DNA of 43,656 bases from Thioalkalivibrio sp. (GCA_011389655.1 JAABTX010000014.1:1-43656); one strand, 5' to 3'. Positions 34,601 to 43,586 are shown, counted from the stretch's first letter. Numbers and translations are program-made. Notes: generated from the sequence alone by a model not told the origin.

Positions 34601-35212
34601 TCAACTACCCATCACCTTGCGACGGATGTAGTAGTCCACACTCAGATACCGGCCGGCGCCCCAGAAGAACAGTACCAGGAGCATTACGAAAAAGGTGGCC
34701 GCCATCTCGATGCCGTTGTTCACGACCGCAAAGTTGCCGGTCTCAGTCAGCCAGTTGTAGTTGCCGTGTTCCTGCAGGATCGACTTGGCCCGATCCAGGC
34801 GCATCTGCGCTTCCTCGATGCCGGAGCAGTTGAACAGGCACATCATCGGGTCGGAGATGCGCTGCCAGCCGTGCTCCAGGTGCACCGTGACCGCGGCCAC
34901 CACCATCGTGACCATCAGCGGGATCGAGAACCAGCGCGTGGCAAGTCCGATCAGCAATGCGATCGCTCCCAGCACCTCCGCATAGGCCGACAACAGGGCC
35001 ATCACAAACGGAAACGGCATCCCCAGGCCCCAGTCCGGATTACCGAACCAGGTCACGACACTCTCCTTGGGCAGCAAGCCATCCAGCTTGTTGGTTCCCG
35101 CCATCCAGAAGATCGGTGCCAGGTACAGCCGCAGCAGCAAGGGTGCCAGGAAATCCACCGCCCGTGTCATGTCCAGAAGCCTCTGGGCGCGTATCGCAAG
35201 TGCCGTCAGCAT
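34601..35212 (-). CDS. DoxX family membrane protein (HvfD/BufD-like)
   Basis: A 203-residue inner-membrane protein with four hydrophobic segments typical of DoxX proteins (LLLRLYLAPIFWMAGTNKL, VMALLSAYAEVLGAIALLIG, FSIPLMVTMVVAAVTVHL, AATFFVMLLVLFFWG). A hydrophilic region between the third and fourth holds CLFNCSG. AGAGGAA precedes the ATG at 35212, and the frame upstream of it is unlikely to be coding. DoxX proteins are the standard fourth component of HvfABCD/bufferin operons; their exact task is not settled. First gene of the operon, 80 bases before the precursor. Confidence 0.88.
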   Translation of the reverse strand: MLTALAIRAQRLLDMTRAVDFLAPLLLRLYLAPIFWMAGTNKLDGLLPKESVVTWFGNPDWGLGMPFPFVMALLSAYAEVLGAIALLIGLATRWFSIPLMVTMVVAAVTVHLEHGWQRISDPMMCLFNCSGIEEAQMRLDRAKSILQEHGNYNWLTETGNFAVVNNGIEMAATFFVMLLVLFFWGAGRYLSVDYYIRRKVMGS

Positions 35213-35420
35213 CGTTCGTTCCTCTTGTTCGTGGCCTTTGACTGCTAAGACTATGGCCGAGTCCAAGGCTTGGGCATACGGATCTTTACGTAACTTGAAG
35301 CTCCCCTCCACTCACCCGTCCGATTCCAGCGCCGGGGAAGATCGCCCCGGGGGTTGGCCTCCCACGGGGCCGGACCCGACCCCGGATCAAACCAGGGCCG
35401 GATCTGGACGGATTGGCCGA

Positions 35421-35795
35421 TCAACCGCTGACGCCCACCTCGTACCAGGGGGTCGGGTTGATCGGGCAGCGATAGCGGAAGCCTTCGCTGCTGATCTCGA
35501 CACGGCTCGACTTCGTCTCGCCGGGCTCCAGCGGAAACATGGTGAGTTGCTCGCGGCTCTCCAGGGACTGCACCTGGAATCCGGCGACCTTGCCCGCCTT
35601 GTTGGTAACCACGAACTCGTAGGTACCCGGCTCAAGGCCGGCAAGGGTCTCCTCCGCGGCGAAGTAGCCGTTGTACTGATCGAGGTGAATCGTGGTCACG
35701 CCGTCCTCGGTCACGGGCGTGCCGGCAAGGGCCATGCCGCTCAGCGTGAACGCCAGCATGCCCAGACCCAGCAGGCGGATGATTGGATTGTTCAT
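35421..35795 (-). CDS. Small secreted protein, cupredoxin-like fold suspected
   Basis: A 124-residue exported protein with a clear signal peptide (cleavage after about residue 24, GMALA). The mature part is beta-rich (TYEFVVTNKAGKVAGFQVQ, GETKSSRVEISSEGFRYRCP) and reminiscent of cupredoxin-like domains. It has only one cysteine and one histidine in the mature part, so a type 1 copper site is not evident. GAGGAGA precedes the ATG at 35795. It is 208 bases upstream of the doxX gene on the same strand. I suspect a link to the metal-handling operon but cannot show it. Confidence 0.7.
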   Translation of the reverse strand: MNNPIIRLLGLGMLAFTLSGMALAGTPVTEDGVTTIHLDQYNGYFAAEETLAGLEPGTYEFVVTNKAGKVAGFQVQSLESREQLTMFPLEPGETKSSRVEISSEGFRYRCPINPTPWYEVGVSG

Positions 35796-36049
35796 GATGT
35801 GTCTCCTCAGAGGATTTTTTTGCTTTAAGCGCCGCGCCTGCAGCGCAGGCTCGCGGTATGGATGGACTACCGGAATATCTATCAGAACACCTTCATAAAG
35901 ACCCCCATTCTTCTGAAAAACCAGGGAACCCGTCCGCATGCAGGGGCCAGTCATCACGAATACTCCGGCGCTGGAGAACGCCCTGCCGGTCACCACGCAA
36001 CGGGCCCACGCGTTCGCGCGCGCACGGGACTGCCGCCGGAATGGCGACC

Positions 36050-37594
36050 TCAGCTCGCGCAGCCGCCGGTGTTTCCGTCCAGAGGCCGCCAGCGATGACC
36101 GTTCCTTTCCAGTAACCGGTCCGCCGTGGGCGGGCCCTCGCTGCCCGCAGGATAGGAATCCGGCGGCTCGGACGGCGCCGCCGCCCAGGCCTCCTCGATT
36201 GGCGTGATCACCCGCCACTGGGCCTCGACCCCGTCACGGCGAGTGAACAGCGTGGCGTCGCCGCGCATTGCGTCGAGGAGCAGCGCCGAGTAGGCGGAGG
36301 CCGATGCGGCTCCGAAGGACTGCTGGTAGCAGAAGTCCATGGATACGGGAACGGTGCGGCGATCGGACCCCGGCTGCTTGGCCCCGAAGGCGAGACTGAT
36401 GCCCTCGTCCGGCTGCAGCCGAAGAACGATCACGTTGGATTCCAGCTCCTCGTCAGACGGAAACAGGGACAGGGGCGGTTGCCGGAAATGCACCGCGATC
36501 TCGGTCACGTGCCTCGCCAGACGCTTTCCCGTGCGCAGGTAGAACGGCACTCCCGCCCAGCGCCAGTTGTCGATGCGCAGGTCGAGCGCCGCGTAGGTCT
36601 CGGTGCGCGACTCCCGGGCCACACCGGACTCGTTGAGCCAGCCCGGCACCGGTTCGCCAGCAACCGTCCCGGGACCGTACTGCGCCCTGACCGTGTGCCG
36701 GCGGATCTCCTCGGGCGACATCGGGCGAATGGAGCGCCACACCTCGATCTTCTTGTCGCGCACCGCGTCGGCATCGAACGCGACCGGGGCCTCCATCGCG
36801 GTGAGCGCCAGCAACTGCATCAGATGGTTGGCGACCATGTCGCGCAGGGCACCGGACTCCTCGTAGTAGCCCGCGCGATGACCCACGCCCAGCGGCTCGG
36901 CCGCGGTGATCTCGACGTACTCGACGTGGTTGCGGTTCCAGACCGGCTCGAACAGCGCGTTCCCGAAACGGAAGAACAGGATGTTCTGGACGGTCTCCTT
37001 TCCGAGGTAGTGGTCGATCCGGTAGACCTGGTGCTCTCCGAAGCCCTCCGCCACCGCCGCGTTAAGGGCCTGCGCCGTGGCCAGGTCGCTCCCGAAGGGC
37101 TTCTCCAGGACGATCCGCGTCCAGCCGCGCTCCTCCCTGCTCAAGCCCGCCGCGGCGAGGCGTTCGATGATGCCCGGTGCGGTGCTCGGCGGAGTGGCCA
37201 GGTAGAACAGGCGATTCCCGAGGCTGGACCCGTCGAGGACCGCGGAAAGCCGCTCGTGTGTCTCCGCCTGCAGAAAATCCCCGTGGAGCCAGGAAAGGCG
37301 CTGCGCGAAGCCCGTCCAGTCCGCCTCATCGTCCGAGGCCTCGCGGAGCAGGGCACGATAGTCCTCGTCGCCCATCTTCTCGATGCCGACTCCGAGGATC
37401 CGGAATCCCGGCGGCAGATGGCCGGAACGGTCCAGCTGGGCAAGCGCGGGAATCAGCTTGCGTCGCGCGAGATCCCCGGCGCCGCCGAAGATCACCAGCA
37501 CACAGGCATCCACGGCCGACGGATCCAGGGCATCCTGCGGCATGCCCGAGCGTTCCCCGGTAACCGGAAGCGACTGCGTCGTGCTGCTGTCCAT
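36050..37594 (-). CDS. zwf: Glucose-6-phosphate dehydrogenase
   Basis: A 514-residue enzyme that oxidises glucose-6-phosphate to 6-phosphogluconolactone. The coenzyme motif is [18 protein letters not shown], and the substrate motif is [13 protein letters not shown] with the catalytic His region intact. The C-terminal half carries [19 protein letters not shown]. The start at 37594 gives a short N-terminal tail before the fold; an internal ATG at 37543 is possible. It runs in the same direction as gnd but 7 kb upstream, with the RiPP cluster between. The 254-base space downstream (35796-36049) shows no other gene. Confidence 0.95.
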   Translation of the reverse strand: MDSSTTQSLPVTGERSGMPQDALDPSAVDACVLVIFGGAGDLARRKLIPALAQLDRSGHLPPGFRILGVGIEKMGDEDYRALLREASDDEADWTGFAQRLSWLHGDFLQAETHERLSAVLDGSSLGNRLFYLATPPSTAPGIIERLAAAGLSREERGWTRIVLEKPFGSDLATAQALNAAVAEGFGEHQVYRIDHYLGKETVQNILFFRFGNALFEPVWNRNHVEYVEITAAEPLGVGHRAGYYEESGALRDMVANHLMQLLALTAMEAPVAFDADAVRDKKIEVWRSIRPMSPEEIRRHTVRAQYGPGTVAGEPVPGWLNESGVARESRTETYAALDLRIDNWRWAGVPFYLRTGKRLARHVTEIAVHFRQPPLSLFPSDEELESNVIVLRLQPDEGISLAFGAKQPGSDRRTVPVSMDFCYQQSFGAASASAYSALLLDAMRGDATLFTRRDGVEAQWRVITPIEEAWAAAPSEPPDSYPAGSEGPPTADRLLERNGHRWRPLDGNTGGCAS

Positions 37595-37769
37595 GATCAG
37601 ACTCCACGTGAACGTGGTGGACAGTTAAACAGTCGCGAAGCGGCGGCAACATACGTGGGAATCCGTAGCGCCAGCCCGGGGCGAGCATCGCGCCGCACCC
37701 TCGTGCTCGCAGTCCTCGGGGATCATGTTCAGTCCCAGGCCGTCGGCGAAGCGGTTCATCGGCGACCCC

Positions 37770-37795
37770 GGGGACAGATTTGCAAGTCTGTCCCC
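37770..37795. repeat. Perfect inverted repeat GGGGACAGA / TCTGTCCCC
   Basis: Nine-base arms around TTTGCAAG, in the 217-base gap between zwf and the auxiliary lipoprotein gene. No T-run follows, so it is not a typical terminator. Similar GGGGACAGA-type palindromes are common dispersed elements in proteobacteria. No transposase is nearby. Confidence 0.75.
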
Positions 37796-37811
37796 GCCCT
37801 GCCCCCGCCCT

Positions 37812-38441
37812 TCAGAGATCTGCCCCCTGTGCCTCCTGTCCCCCGATCCAGCCGGGCAACGCGTCGAAGAGGCCCTGAAAACTCTCCCGGAGGGCACGGT
37901 TGGCGGCGTCGACGCCGCCCCGAGGATCGTCGGTGGCGCTGGGCACGGTGATGTCGTGATGCAGGCTGCCCAGACTCCGGCGGCTCGCCAGGTCCACCAG
38001 GCGATAGCGGATGGACAGGTGGATGTTGCTGCCGTCGGCATCGAAGCGCTGTTCCAGGCGGATCAGGTCGGTGTCCAGGCGATAGGCGGCGCGGACCCGC
38101 GAACCGGGAGCAGCGACATCCTCGAACAGGCCGGTGCCGGACAGGGCCTCCGTGAGCGCGGCGCCCACCAGGCGCGCCGGTGTATCCGCCCAGCGGTTGT
38201 AGGCGAAGTACCGAAGCGTGTGCCGCTCCTGGCGATAGGCCATGCGCGCGCTCTGGTAACCGGGATAGGCTGCCGGCATATTGACCTGAATCGCGACACC
38301 CAGACCCTCGGCCGCAGTCTCTTCGGACCCAGCCCACTCGAGCATATGCCCCGTCGGGGCCTCGCTCCGTTCGGGTCCGATTGCGCAGGCGGTGGTCAGC
38401 GCCAGCAGGACCGTCACCAGCGCGCTGCTGACGAGATGCAT
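37812..38441 (-). CDS. ABC-type transport auxiliary lipoprotein (MCE system)
   Basis: A 209-residue lipoprotein. The signal ends in a lipobox LTTACAIG, so C19 is probably lipidated. The mature part resembles the PqiC/DUF330 auxiliary component that works with MCE proteins in the periplasm (RYFAYNRWADTPARLVGAAL, and YRLVDLASRRSLGSLHHD). The ATG at 38441 was chosen because it gives the signal peptide. It is the last gene of the MlaE-MlaF-MlaD-lipoprotein operon, 73 bases after mlaD. Confidence 0.85.
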   Translation of the reverse strand: MHLVSSALVTVLLALTTACAIGPERSEAPTGHMLEWAGSEETAAEGLGVAIQVNMPAAYPGYQSARMAYRQERHTLRYFAYNRWADTPARLVGAALTEALSGTGLFEDVAAPGSRVRAAYRLDTDLIRLEQRFDADGSNIHLSIRYRLVDLASRRSLGSLHHDITVPSATDDPRGGVDAANRALRESFQGLFDALPGWIGGQEAQGADL

Positions 38442-38514
38442 GGCTGATCTCCCTTGCTGGCGCGCCTTTCGTCGGGGCGCCGTGGCGATGCTGCCGGATA
38501 TCGGTGTGGTCATG

Positions 38515-39438
38515 TCATTCACCGGGACCGGGGGGTGGCTGGGACCGGCCGAACAGCAGCATCGTCGGCTGTTCACCGAGGTCATTGCTCAGGTGCTGGA
38601 GACTGGCACTGAGCCGGCGGAGGTCCCGCAGCAGCAGATCGATCTCCGGAATGGTGTGCCGGGTCAATGTCTCCACACCCTCGCGGCTCGCGGTCACCGT
38701 GGCAGTGACTTCGGTGTTGGTGACCTGGAGATCGTCCGCCAGTCCCTCGAAACGCGCCAGGGTCCGATCCAGGCGGTCCAGGGTGGTCGGCAATCGTCGC
38801 ACGAGGGCCTCCCCGGCCTCGCCGATTGCGGCGGTGCTGTTCATGATCCGGTCCAGTTCCCCGGAATTGCGCGCGAGGGACGCGGCAAAGCCGCGCAGGT
38901 CGTGGATGCTGTCGGTCAGCGCATCCACGTTCTCATCCGTGAGAGAACGCTGCATCTGACGGGAGAGGACCTCCATCGCGTCCACCCCGGACTCCACACC
39001 GCCCTCCAGGTTGGCCAGCAGCGACGGCCGGTATTGGATCACGGGGAACGGTTGCTCCCCGCGCCGGCTCAATGGCTCGGCATCGGGGCTGCCGCCGGTA
39101 AGCTCCAGGCGCATCAGCCCCGTCAATCCCTCGTTGCGCAGCGTGGCCTCGGTATCCGTCCGCACCGGCGTACCGGCGGCAAGCTCCAGCCGGACGCGAA
39201 CCCGCTCCGGGTCGCGGGGATCCAGCGCGATCGATTCAACGCGTCCCACCGGCACTCCGTGCATGCGCACCCGCGAGTTCGGTTCCAGCCCCGAGACGGA
39301 TTCCTCGACATAGACCAGATACGCCTCGGTCTCGCCGCGTCCGGTCTCACCGATCAGCCACAGGCTGAGCACGACCACCGCCGACGTGAGACCGACGACG
39401 AAGAGTCCGATCAGCGTGTAGTTGCTCTGGGTTTCCAT
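38515..39438 (-). CDS. MlaD-family MCE substrate-binding protein
   Basis: A 307-residue protein with one N-terminal membrane anchor (LIGLFVVGLTSAVVVLSLWL), then an MCE domain (about 40-115; SVSGLEPNSRVRMHGVPVGRV), then a long helical region containing repeated DRLDRTLARFEGLADDL-type heptads. Such proteins form hexameric channels that carry lipids across the periplasm. GGAGG precedes the ATG at 39438. The long helical tail is like the needle-forming LetB/PqiB or YrbD types with extended C termini. Third gene of the operon. Confidence 0.88.
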   Translation of the reverse strand: METQSNYTLIGLFVVGLTSAVVVLSLWLIGETGRGETEAYLVYVEESVSGLEPNSRVRMHGVPVGRVESIALDPRDPERVRVRLELAAGTPVRTDTEATLRNEGLTGLMRLELTGGSPDAEPLSRRGEQPFPVIQYRPSLLANLEGGVESGVDAMEVLSRQMQRSLTDENVDALTDSIHDLRGFAASLARNSGELDRIMNSTAAIGEAGEALVRRLPTTLDRLDRTLARFEGLADDLQVTNTEVTATVTASREGVETLTRHTIPEIDLLLRDLRRLSASLQHLSNDLGEQPTMLLFGRSQPPPGPGE

Positions 39439-39515
39439 CACACCTCCCCATCCGTCTTCGCGTCAGCCTCCGTTGGCGGGTACACAGCCCGCCTGGAGGG
39501 CGTTCGCATTCGCAT

Positions 39516-40274
39516 TCAGTGCTTTCGTCGCTGCTTGAAATAGCTTGCCACCTGCGGAATCTCCGAGCGGCTCATGTCTTCCACGGATCCCTCTTCGAGC
39601 ACTCGGCCGTCGCCAAGGAAGACCACGCGATCGGTGATGCGCCAGAGCGAATCCAGGTCGTGCGTGACCAGCAGCACGGTCAACCCAAGCAGACTCTTCA
39701 GGTCGAGGATCAGCTCGTCGAAGTTGGCCGCGTTGACCGGATCGAGGCCGGCGGTCGGCTCGTCCAGTATCAGCAACTCGGGATCCATGATCAGGGCACG
39801 CGCGAGCGAGCCGCGCCGAACCATGCCGCCGCTGAGCTCGTTGGGAAACAGGTTGGCCGCCTTGGCGTCCAGACCCGCCATCCGCAGCTTGATCAGCGCA
39901 AGGTCCTCGATGACCGCGCGGGACAGGCGGGTGTGCTCGCGCAGGGGGAAGGAGATGTTGTCCAGGAGGCTCAGGCCACCGAACAGCGCGCCGTTCTGAA
40001 ACAGCATCCCGATCCTCTGGCGGCGCCGTCGCAGGACCGACTCGGCGACGCCGACCATTTCGTCACCCGAGATCGTCACGCTACCTGCCTGGGGCTGGCG
40101 CAGCGACAGCAGGGCACGCAGCAGCACCGTCTTGCCCGCTCCGCTGCCACCGACCACGCCCAGTATCTCGCCCGGCCAGACGTCGAGATCGAGCCCCTGG
40201 TGGACCGTCGTGGAGCCGAACCGGTTCACCAGCCCGCGCACCCGGATCAGCGGCTCCCGCCTTCCCGCTTCCAC
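39516..40274 (-). CDS. MlaF-like ABC ATPase
   Basis: A 252-residue ATPase for the MCE lipid transporter. Walker A is GGSGAGKT (about 42-49), the signature LSGGMVRRGSLARAL is typical of the Mla subgroup, and Walker B is LLILDEPTAGLDP. It starts two bases after the permease gene ends, so the two are coupled. The direction of lipid transport cannot be read from the sequence. Confidence 0.92.
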   Translation of the reverse strand: MEAGRREPLIRVRGLVNRFGSTTVHQGLDLDVWPGEILGVVGGSGAGKTVLLRALLSLRQPQAGSVTISGDEMVGVAESVLRRRRQRIGMLFQNGALFGGLSLLDNISFPLREHTRLSRAVIEDLALIKLRMAGLDAKAANLFPNELSGGMVRRGSLARALIMDPELLILDEPTAGLDPVNAANFDELILDLKSLLGLTVLLVTHDLDSLWRITDRVVFLGDGRVLEEGSVEDMSRSEIPQVASYFKQRRKH

Positions 40275-40276
40275 GG

Positions 40277-41380
40277 CTACAGACCCCGCATGTTGAAGAC
40301 GACGGAAAACACCGCATTGACCACGATGACCGCGAAGATGGCCTGCACCACTGCCCGCGTCGTCGCCTGTCCGACCCCGCCGGCACCGCGCGCGACCCGC
40401 AGGCCCTGGCGGCAGCCGATGGCGGCGATTACCACCGCGTACACCGGCGTCTTGCTGAGCCCCAGCCAGAGGTGCCGTTGATCCATTCCCTCCGGGAGGC
40501 GGTTGAGGAAGCTGGCGACGCCCTGACCATGAGCGACCCAGTTGACCAGCACACCGCCACCCATTCCGCTGATATCGGCCAGCACCGTGAGCAGTGGCAA
40601 CACCAGGAGCAGACCCAGTACCTTGGGCAGGATCAGCATGTCGTAGGGGCTGACGCCGAGCGTGCGCAGGGCGTCGATCTCCTCGTTGATCTGCATCGTG
40701 CCAAGCTCGGCCGCGTAGGCGGAGGCCGTGCGCCCGGCCACCACGATTGCCGTCACCAGAGGCCCGAGCTCACGCAGGATGGTGATGGTGAGCAGTTCCG
40801 GCAGAAACACGGCCGCGCCGTACGGCTCCAGGGCCGTGCTGAGCTGATAGGCGATGACCACCCCCACCAGGAAACTCAGTACCGCAACGATGGGTACCGC
40901 GCGTACGCCTCCGTGTTCCATTTCGGCGAGCAGGCGCAGCGGCCGGAACCGGGTCGGCTGGGAGAAGCGCAGGAAGAGTTCATGAAACGTCTCGCCGACG
41001 AAGGCCAGAAAGCCGAGGAGCTCCCGCCACTGCTCCACGGCTGCCCGGCCGATGCCACCGAGGGGCCCGGGCCCGGCTTTGTGAAACACCTCGGGACGGG
41101 GCACCGTTTCGACCAGCGAGATGATGTTCCGGTGGGCATCCGGAACGTGATAGTTCACCCGGACGCCGCTTCGCTGCGCGCGCTCTGCCAGCCGCGCCAG
41201 CAGCCGCGAGCCGCCCAGATCCAGCTGGGCCACGGCGTGGGTATCGACCTCCAGGGTGTCCGTGTCATCCACGGGAAGCCCTTCGAGTGCGCGCTCGATC
41301 CGGGCCACGTCCGGCAGCCGCCAGTCTCCCTCGCATCGAAGGCTTCCGGGAGAAAACTGAAAGGCTGCTGGACGTGGCAT
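40277..41380 (-). CDS. MlaE-like permease with N-terminal STAS domain
   Basis: A 367-residue permease. Residues 1-100 form a STAS-like domain (GDWRLPDVARIERALEGLP, DLGGSRLLARLAERA), the role played by a separate MlaB in E. coli. The rest is a MlaE domain with family segments LLTITILRELGPLVTAIVVAGR and AELGTMQINEEIDALRTLGVSP. The ATG at 41380 has GAGGA upstream and was preferred over an in-frame ATG at 41401. First gene of the MCE operon. No MlaC is present in the window, so the system differs from E. coli MlaFEDCB. Confidence 0.92.
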   Translation of the reverse strand: MPRPAAFQFSPGSLRCEGDWRLPDVARIERALEGLPVDDTDTLEVDTHAVAQLDLGGSRLLARLAERAQRSGVRVNYHVPDAHRNIISLVETVPRPEVFHKAGPGPLGGIGRAAVEQWRELLGFLAFVGETFHELFLRFSQPTRFRPLRLLAEMEHGGVRAVPIVAVLSFLVGVVIAYQLSTALEPYGAAVFLPELLTITILRELGPLVTAIVVAGRTASAYAAELGTMQINEEIDALRTLGVSPYDMLILPKVLGLLLVLPLLTVLADISGMGGGVLVNWVAHGQGVASFLNRLPEGMDQRHLWLGLSKTPVYAVVIAAIGCRQGLRVARGAGGVGQATTRAVVQAIFAVIVVNAVFSVVFNMRGL

Positions 41381-41782
41381 GTTGATCCTCGGCCTGCGCA
41401 CCGCGAGTACGGTGTACTGCTCCGTTCAGCTACAGCCCGGGGGCCCTTTGTGGTGACCCGAAGCCAGGGACGACCCTCACCTCCAGACTGTCCCCGCTCA
41501 CCGAGGCTGATTGCTGCCCCGCCGAGAAGGACGCCGTTTCTGGCATATGCTACCGCCATTTGACCATGGGGATGCTGCGCAGACCCTAGGTAGCAATGCC
41601 TAGTGGGCCATGCGTCCCACCCGGTCGAGTGAAAAGCCGCCTTCCCCACCTGCCCAGTGGCTGGGGAAGGGGCGCTCCGCTCCATCCGGCAGCGACCTTC
41701 GTGCCCTCACACCCGGCCCGGTATCTCGGGCCTTCTGTCCGACGTCCCTTGGGCCCACCCGCGACCCCGGGCGCGGAATGGC
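41381..41782. other. Intergenic region, no gene
   Basis: About 400 bases between the PagL-like gene and the MCE operon, both on the minus strand. Near 41587-41604 an imperfect palindrome CTAGG...CCTAG lies where the MCE promoter might be. A GC-rich stem lies at 41640-41670 (see terminator). No other structure recognised. Confidence 0.4.
41640..41670 (-). terminator. Possible intrinsic terminator of the PagL-like gene
   Basis: CCTTCCCC and GGGGAAGG form the arms, and on the minus strand the stem is followed after CGGC by TTTTC. It is 112 bases downstream of the stop codon. The interval before the T-run weakens the call. Confidence 0.4.
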
Positions 41783-42349
41783 TCAGCGGTACGCCAGATC
41801 CAGGGTGAGAAGTTGCAGATCCAGGCCGGGATTCGGGCTCGAGATTCCCGCATTCGAGGTGTGCTGGAGCCGATACCCCAGCGAAATCCGCGGACGCAGT
41901 TCGTAGCGAATCCCGGCATGGCTGGTGAAATGGAACTGTCCGCCGAGATCCCGCGCCCCGAAGCGGTCTTCACTGAGCAGCGTGGGCTTGACGCCGATCT
42001 CGAAGTGCCAGCGGCTCCCGTCCCGTTTCAAGACGCCTACCGGGCCCACGGAAAGGGCGGAAGCGGTGTCTTCCCCTCGCTCCAGCATGGCAAGACCTGC
42101 CTCGAACTGGGTGGTGAACCGCCAGCCCCCGGCCAGGCGCCGGCCCCAGGGTAGGGGGTGGCGCAGGAACAGCTCGGTGGCGGCGAAGCGTTCGCCGCCG
42201 TCACCCACGGAACTGCCGCCGCGCAGCCCGAAGCTCCCGCTCTCTGCCTGGGCCAGGGGAGGAATCGCCAGCATGAAGAGAGGCACGATCACGGCGAGAA
42301 GCCGGGACCGGCGGCAGCGCGACGTCGGGGTTAAGCGATCATTCTTCAT
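41783..42349 (-). CDS. PagL-like lipid A 3-O-deacylase / acyloxyacyl hydrolase
   Basis: A 188-residue outer-membrane beta-barrel enzyme. The signal peptide ends near residue 35 (LAQA). The catalytic HxSN motif is HTSNAGISSPNPG, with H163 and S165 as the likely catalytic His and Ser. The C-terminal residues alternate as in a last beta-strand ending in YR. It would trim the 3-O acyl chain from lipid A. It lies next to an MCE lipid transporter, suggesting an envelope-lipid neighbourhood, but has its own transcription start by position. Confidence 0.88.
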   Translation of the reverse strand: MKNDRLTPTSRCRRSRLLAVIVPLFMLAIPPLAQAESGSFGLRGGSSVGDGGERFAATELFLRHPLPWGRRLAGGWRFTTQFEAGLAMLERGEDTASALSVGPVGVLKRDGSRWHFEIGVKPTLLSEDRFGARDLGGQFHFTSHAGIRYELRPRISLGYRLQHTSNAGISSPNPGLDLQLLTLDLAYR

Positions 42350-42414
42350 CACATATCGGTCAGGATTTGACCGCGCAACTGCGACCCGCGGCCGTATATC
42401 TGCGCTTCGGGGTG

Positions 42415-42828
42415 TCAGGACCGAAGCCGGAGCGCATCGAGGCTGGCCATGTTGTCCGAATCCCGGAGCAGGAACAGCGCCACGCAGGCGGCGAGCATGG
42501 GCCAGGCCGCGAAGAACAGCAGGTTGTCGAAGGCGGCAAGATACTGCGGCCACGATGATAAGGTCGAGATCGCATGCATCGCCAGGACCAGCCCGTAGGT
42601 CCAGGTCCGGTACAGGCCGGCGCCGAAGCCCAGCACAACCACGAGCTGTACCGCACCGACTGCGGCCAGGGCGCCCGCGCCGAGCCCCTCCAGATGATAG
42701 AAGTGCTGGAAGACCGTGGACGCGTGCTCCGGCGCCACGAACTTGTCCAGCGTCCAGAAGAACATCACGACGAATACGCCAAGCCGCAGCAGCAGCAGCG
42801 AAATCTCCAACCGTCTTTCTTGTCCCAT
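42415..42828 (-). CDS. Small DoxX-like membrane protein
   Basis: A 137-residue protein with four membrane segments (ISLLLLRLGVFVVMFFWTLDKF, AAVGAVQLVVVLGFGAGLYR, a middle TYGLVLAMHAISTL, LLFFAAWPMLAACVALFLL). The pattern and the LDKF after the first segment match DoxX-like proteins. Function unknown. The ATG at 42828 was preferred to upstream starts because the fold begins there. 65 bases upstream of the PagL-like gene on the same strand, perhaps co-transcribed. Confidence 0.75.
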   Translation of the reverse strand: MGQERRLEISLLLLRLGVFVVMFFWTLDKFVAPEHASTVFQHFYHLEGLGAGALAAVGAVQLVVVLGFGAGLYRTWTYGLVLAMHAISTLSSWPQYLAAFDNLLFFAAWPMLAACVALFLLRDSDNMASLDALRLRS

Positions 42829-43208
42829 GGCCCTTGCTCCACGTTCGTGTTGCACTGAGATGCACTGGATCATCGGCGCTCTGCACGCGCGTTGCACTAC
42901 GTAGTACCCGATGCGGCAAGGCCCGCGGACGGCGCGCGCGCACCACTCGCCGGGGGCTTCCTGGAAACTCTTTTTCGGCACCAAAAAGGCGGCGCCAGGA
43001 CCCGGAAACACCCCGGAATCGAGCTCATGGATTTTTTAAAACAAGGGCTTGGGTTGGTCCGACCCCGCGGGCGTGCGGGCGGGGATCCGTAGTTACCCTG
43101 ATGGGCGCCCCGGCTGACTCGGGCTATTCTCGCCTTGACGTCTGGAGGGCCGTCAGTCCCTTCAGCAGTCCGAAGCTGTCTCAACACTTGCCACGGAGGT
43201 TGTACCCC
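42829..43208. other. Divergent intergenic region, no gene
   Basis: About 380 bases between the divergent DoxX-like and DsrE-like genes. A ten-base palindrome ACTACGTAGT lies near 42895, and an AT-rich GATTTTTTAAAACAAGG lies near 43029. No gene, and no convincing promoter pair. Confidence 0.4.
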
Positions 43209-43586
43209 ATGACTGAAGAAACTGCTGACCTGGTAGTGATCATGATCACCGGCCCGGAAAACAAGCGGCGGCTGCCGTCCGCCTTCTTCCTCGCGGCAAC
43301 GGCCGCGGCGGCCGAACAGAACGTGATCATGTATTTCACCGGCCCCGCGACCGAACTGCTGAAGGCGGGCGCCGCCGAGAGCATCTATCCGCTGGAGGGC
43401 GGGAAGAGCGTCGCGGACTTCATGAAGAACGCGATCGACAACGGCGTGCAGATCATCGGCTGCCGGCAGTCACTGGAACTCAACGACATGAGCGAGTCCG
43501 ACCTCGCGTACCAGGACATGCCGCTGCTGACGCCCTCCCAGGCCCTGCCCTCGCTGGGGAGCGCCGGGAAGGTGCTGACCTGGTAG
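43209..43586 (+). CDS. DsrE/DsrF-family protein
   Basis: A 125-residue small cytoplasmic protein of the DsrE-like sulfur-relay fold. The N-terminal strand-helix LVVIMITGPENKRRLPSAFFLA and EQNVIMYFTGPATELL are typical. A single cysteine lies in IIGCRQSLEL (about residue 96), a position where related proteins carry a persulfide. No dsrAB, tusBCD or rhodanese gene is nearby, so its partner is unknown. GGAGGT at 43196 supports the ATG at 43209. Confidence 0.82.
   Translation: MTEETADLVVIMITGPENKRRLPSAFFLAATAAAAEQNVIMYFTGPATELLKAGAAESIYPLEGGKSVADFMKNAIDNGVQIIGCRQSLELNDMSESDLAYQDMPLLTPSQALPSLGSAGKVLTW

Noticed and set aside
37625-37811. Small gene or gene remnant between the auxiliary lipoprotein and zwf
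   Set aside because: The minus-strand frame has no start signal, contains the GGGGACAGA palindrome and resembles no family I know.
41925-43586. A 553-codon plus-strand gene ending in the DsrE-like protein
   Set aside because: The first 428 codons are antisense to the PagL-like and DoxX-like genes. The DsrE-like protein starts at 43209 with a good Shine-Dalgarno.
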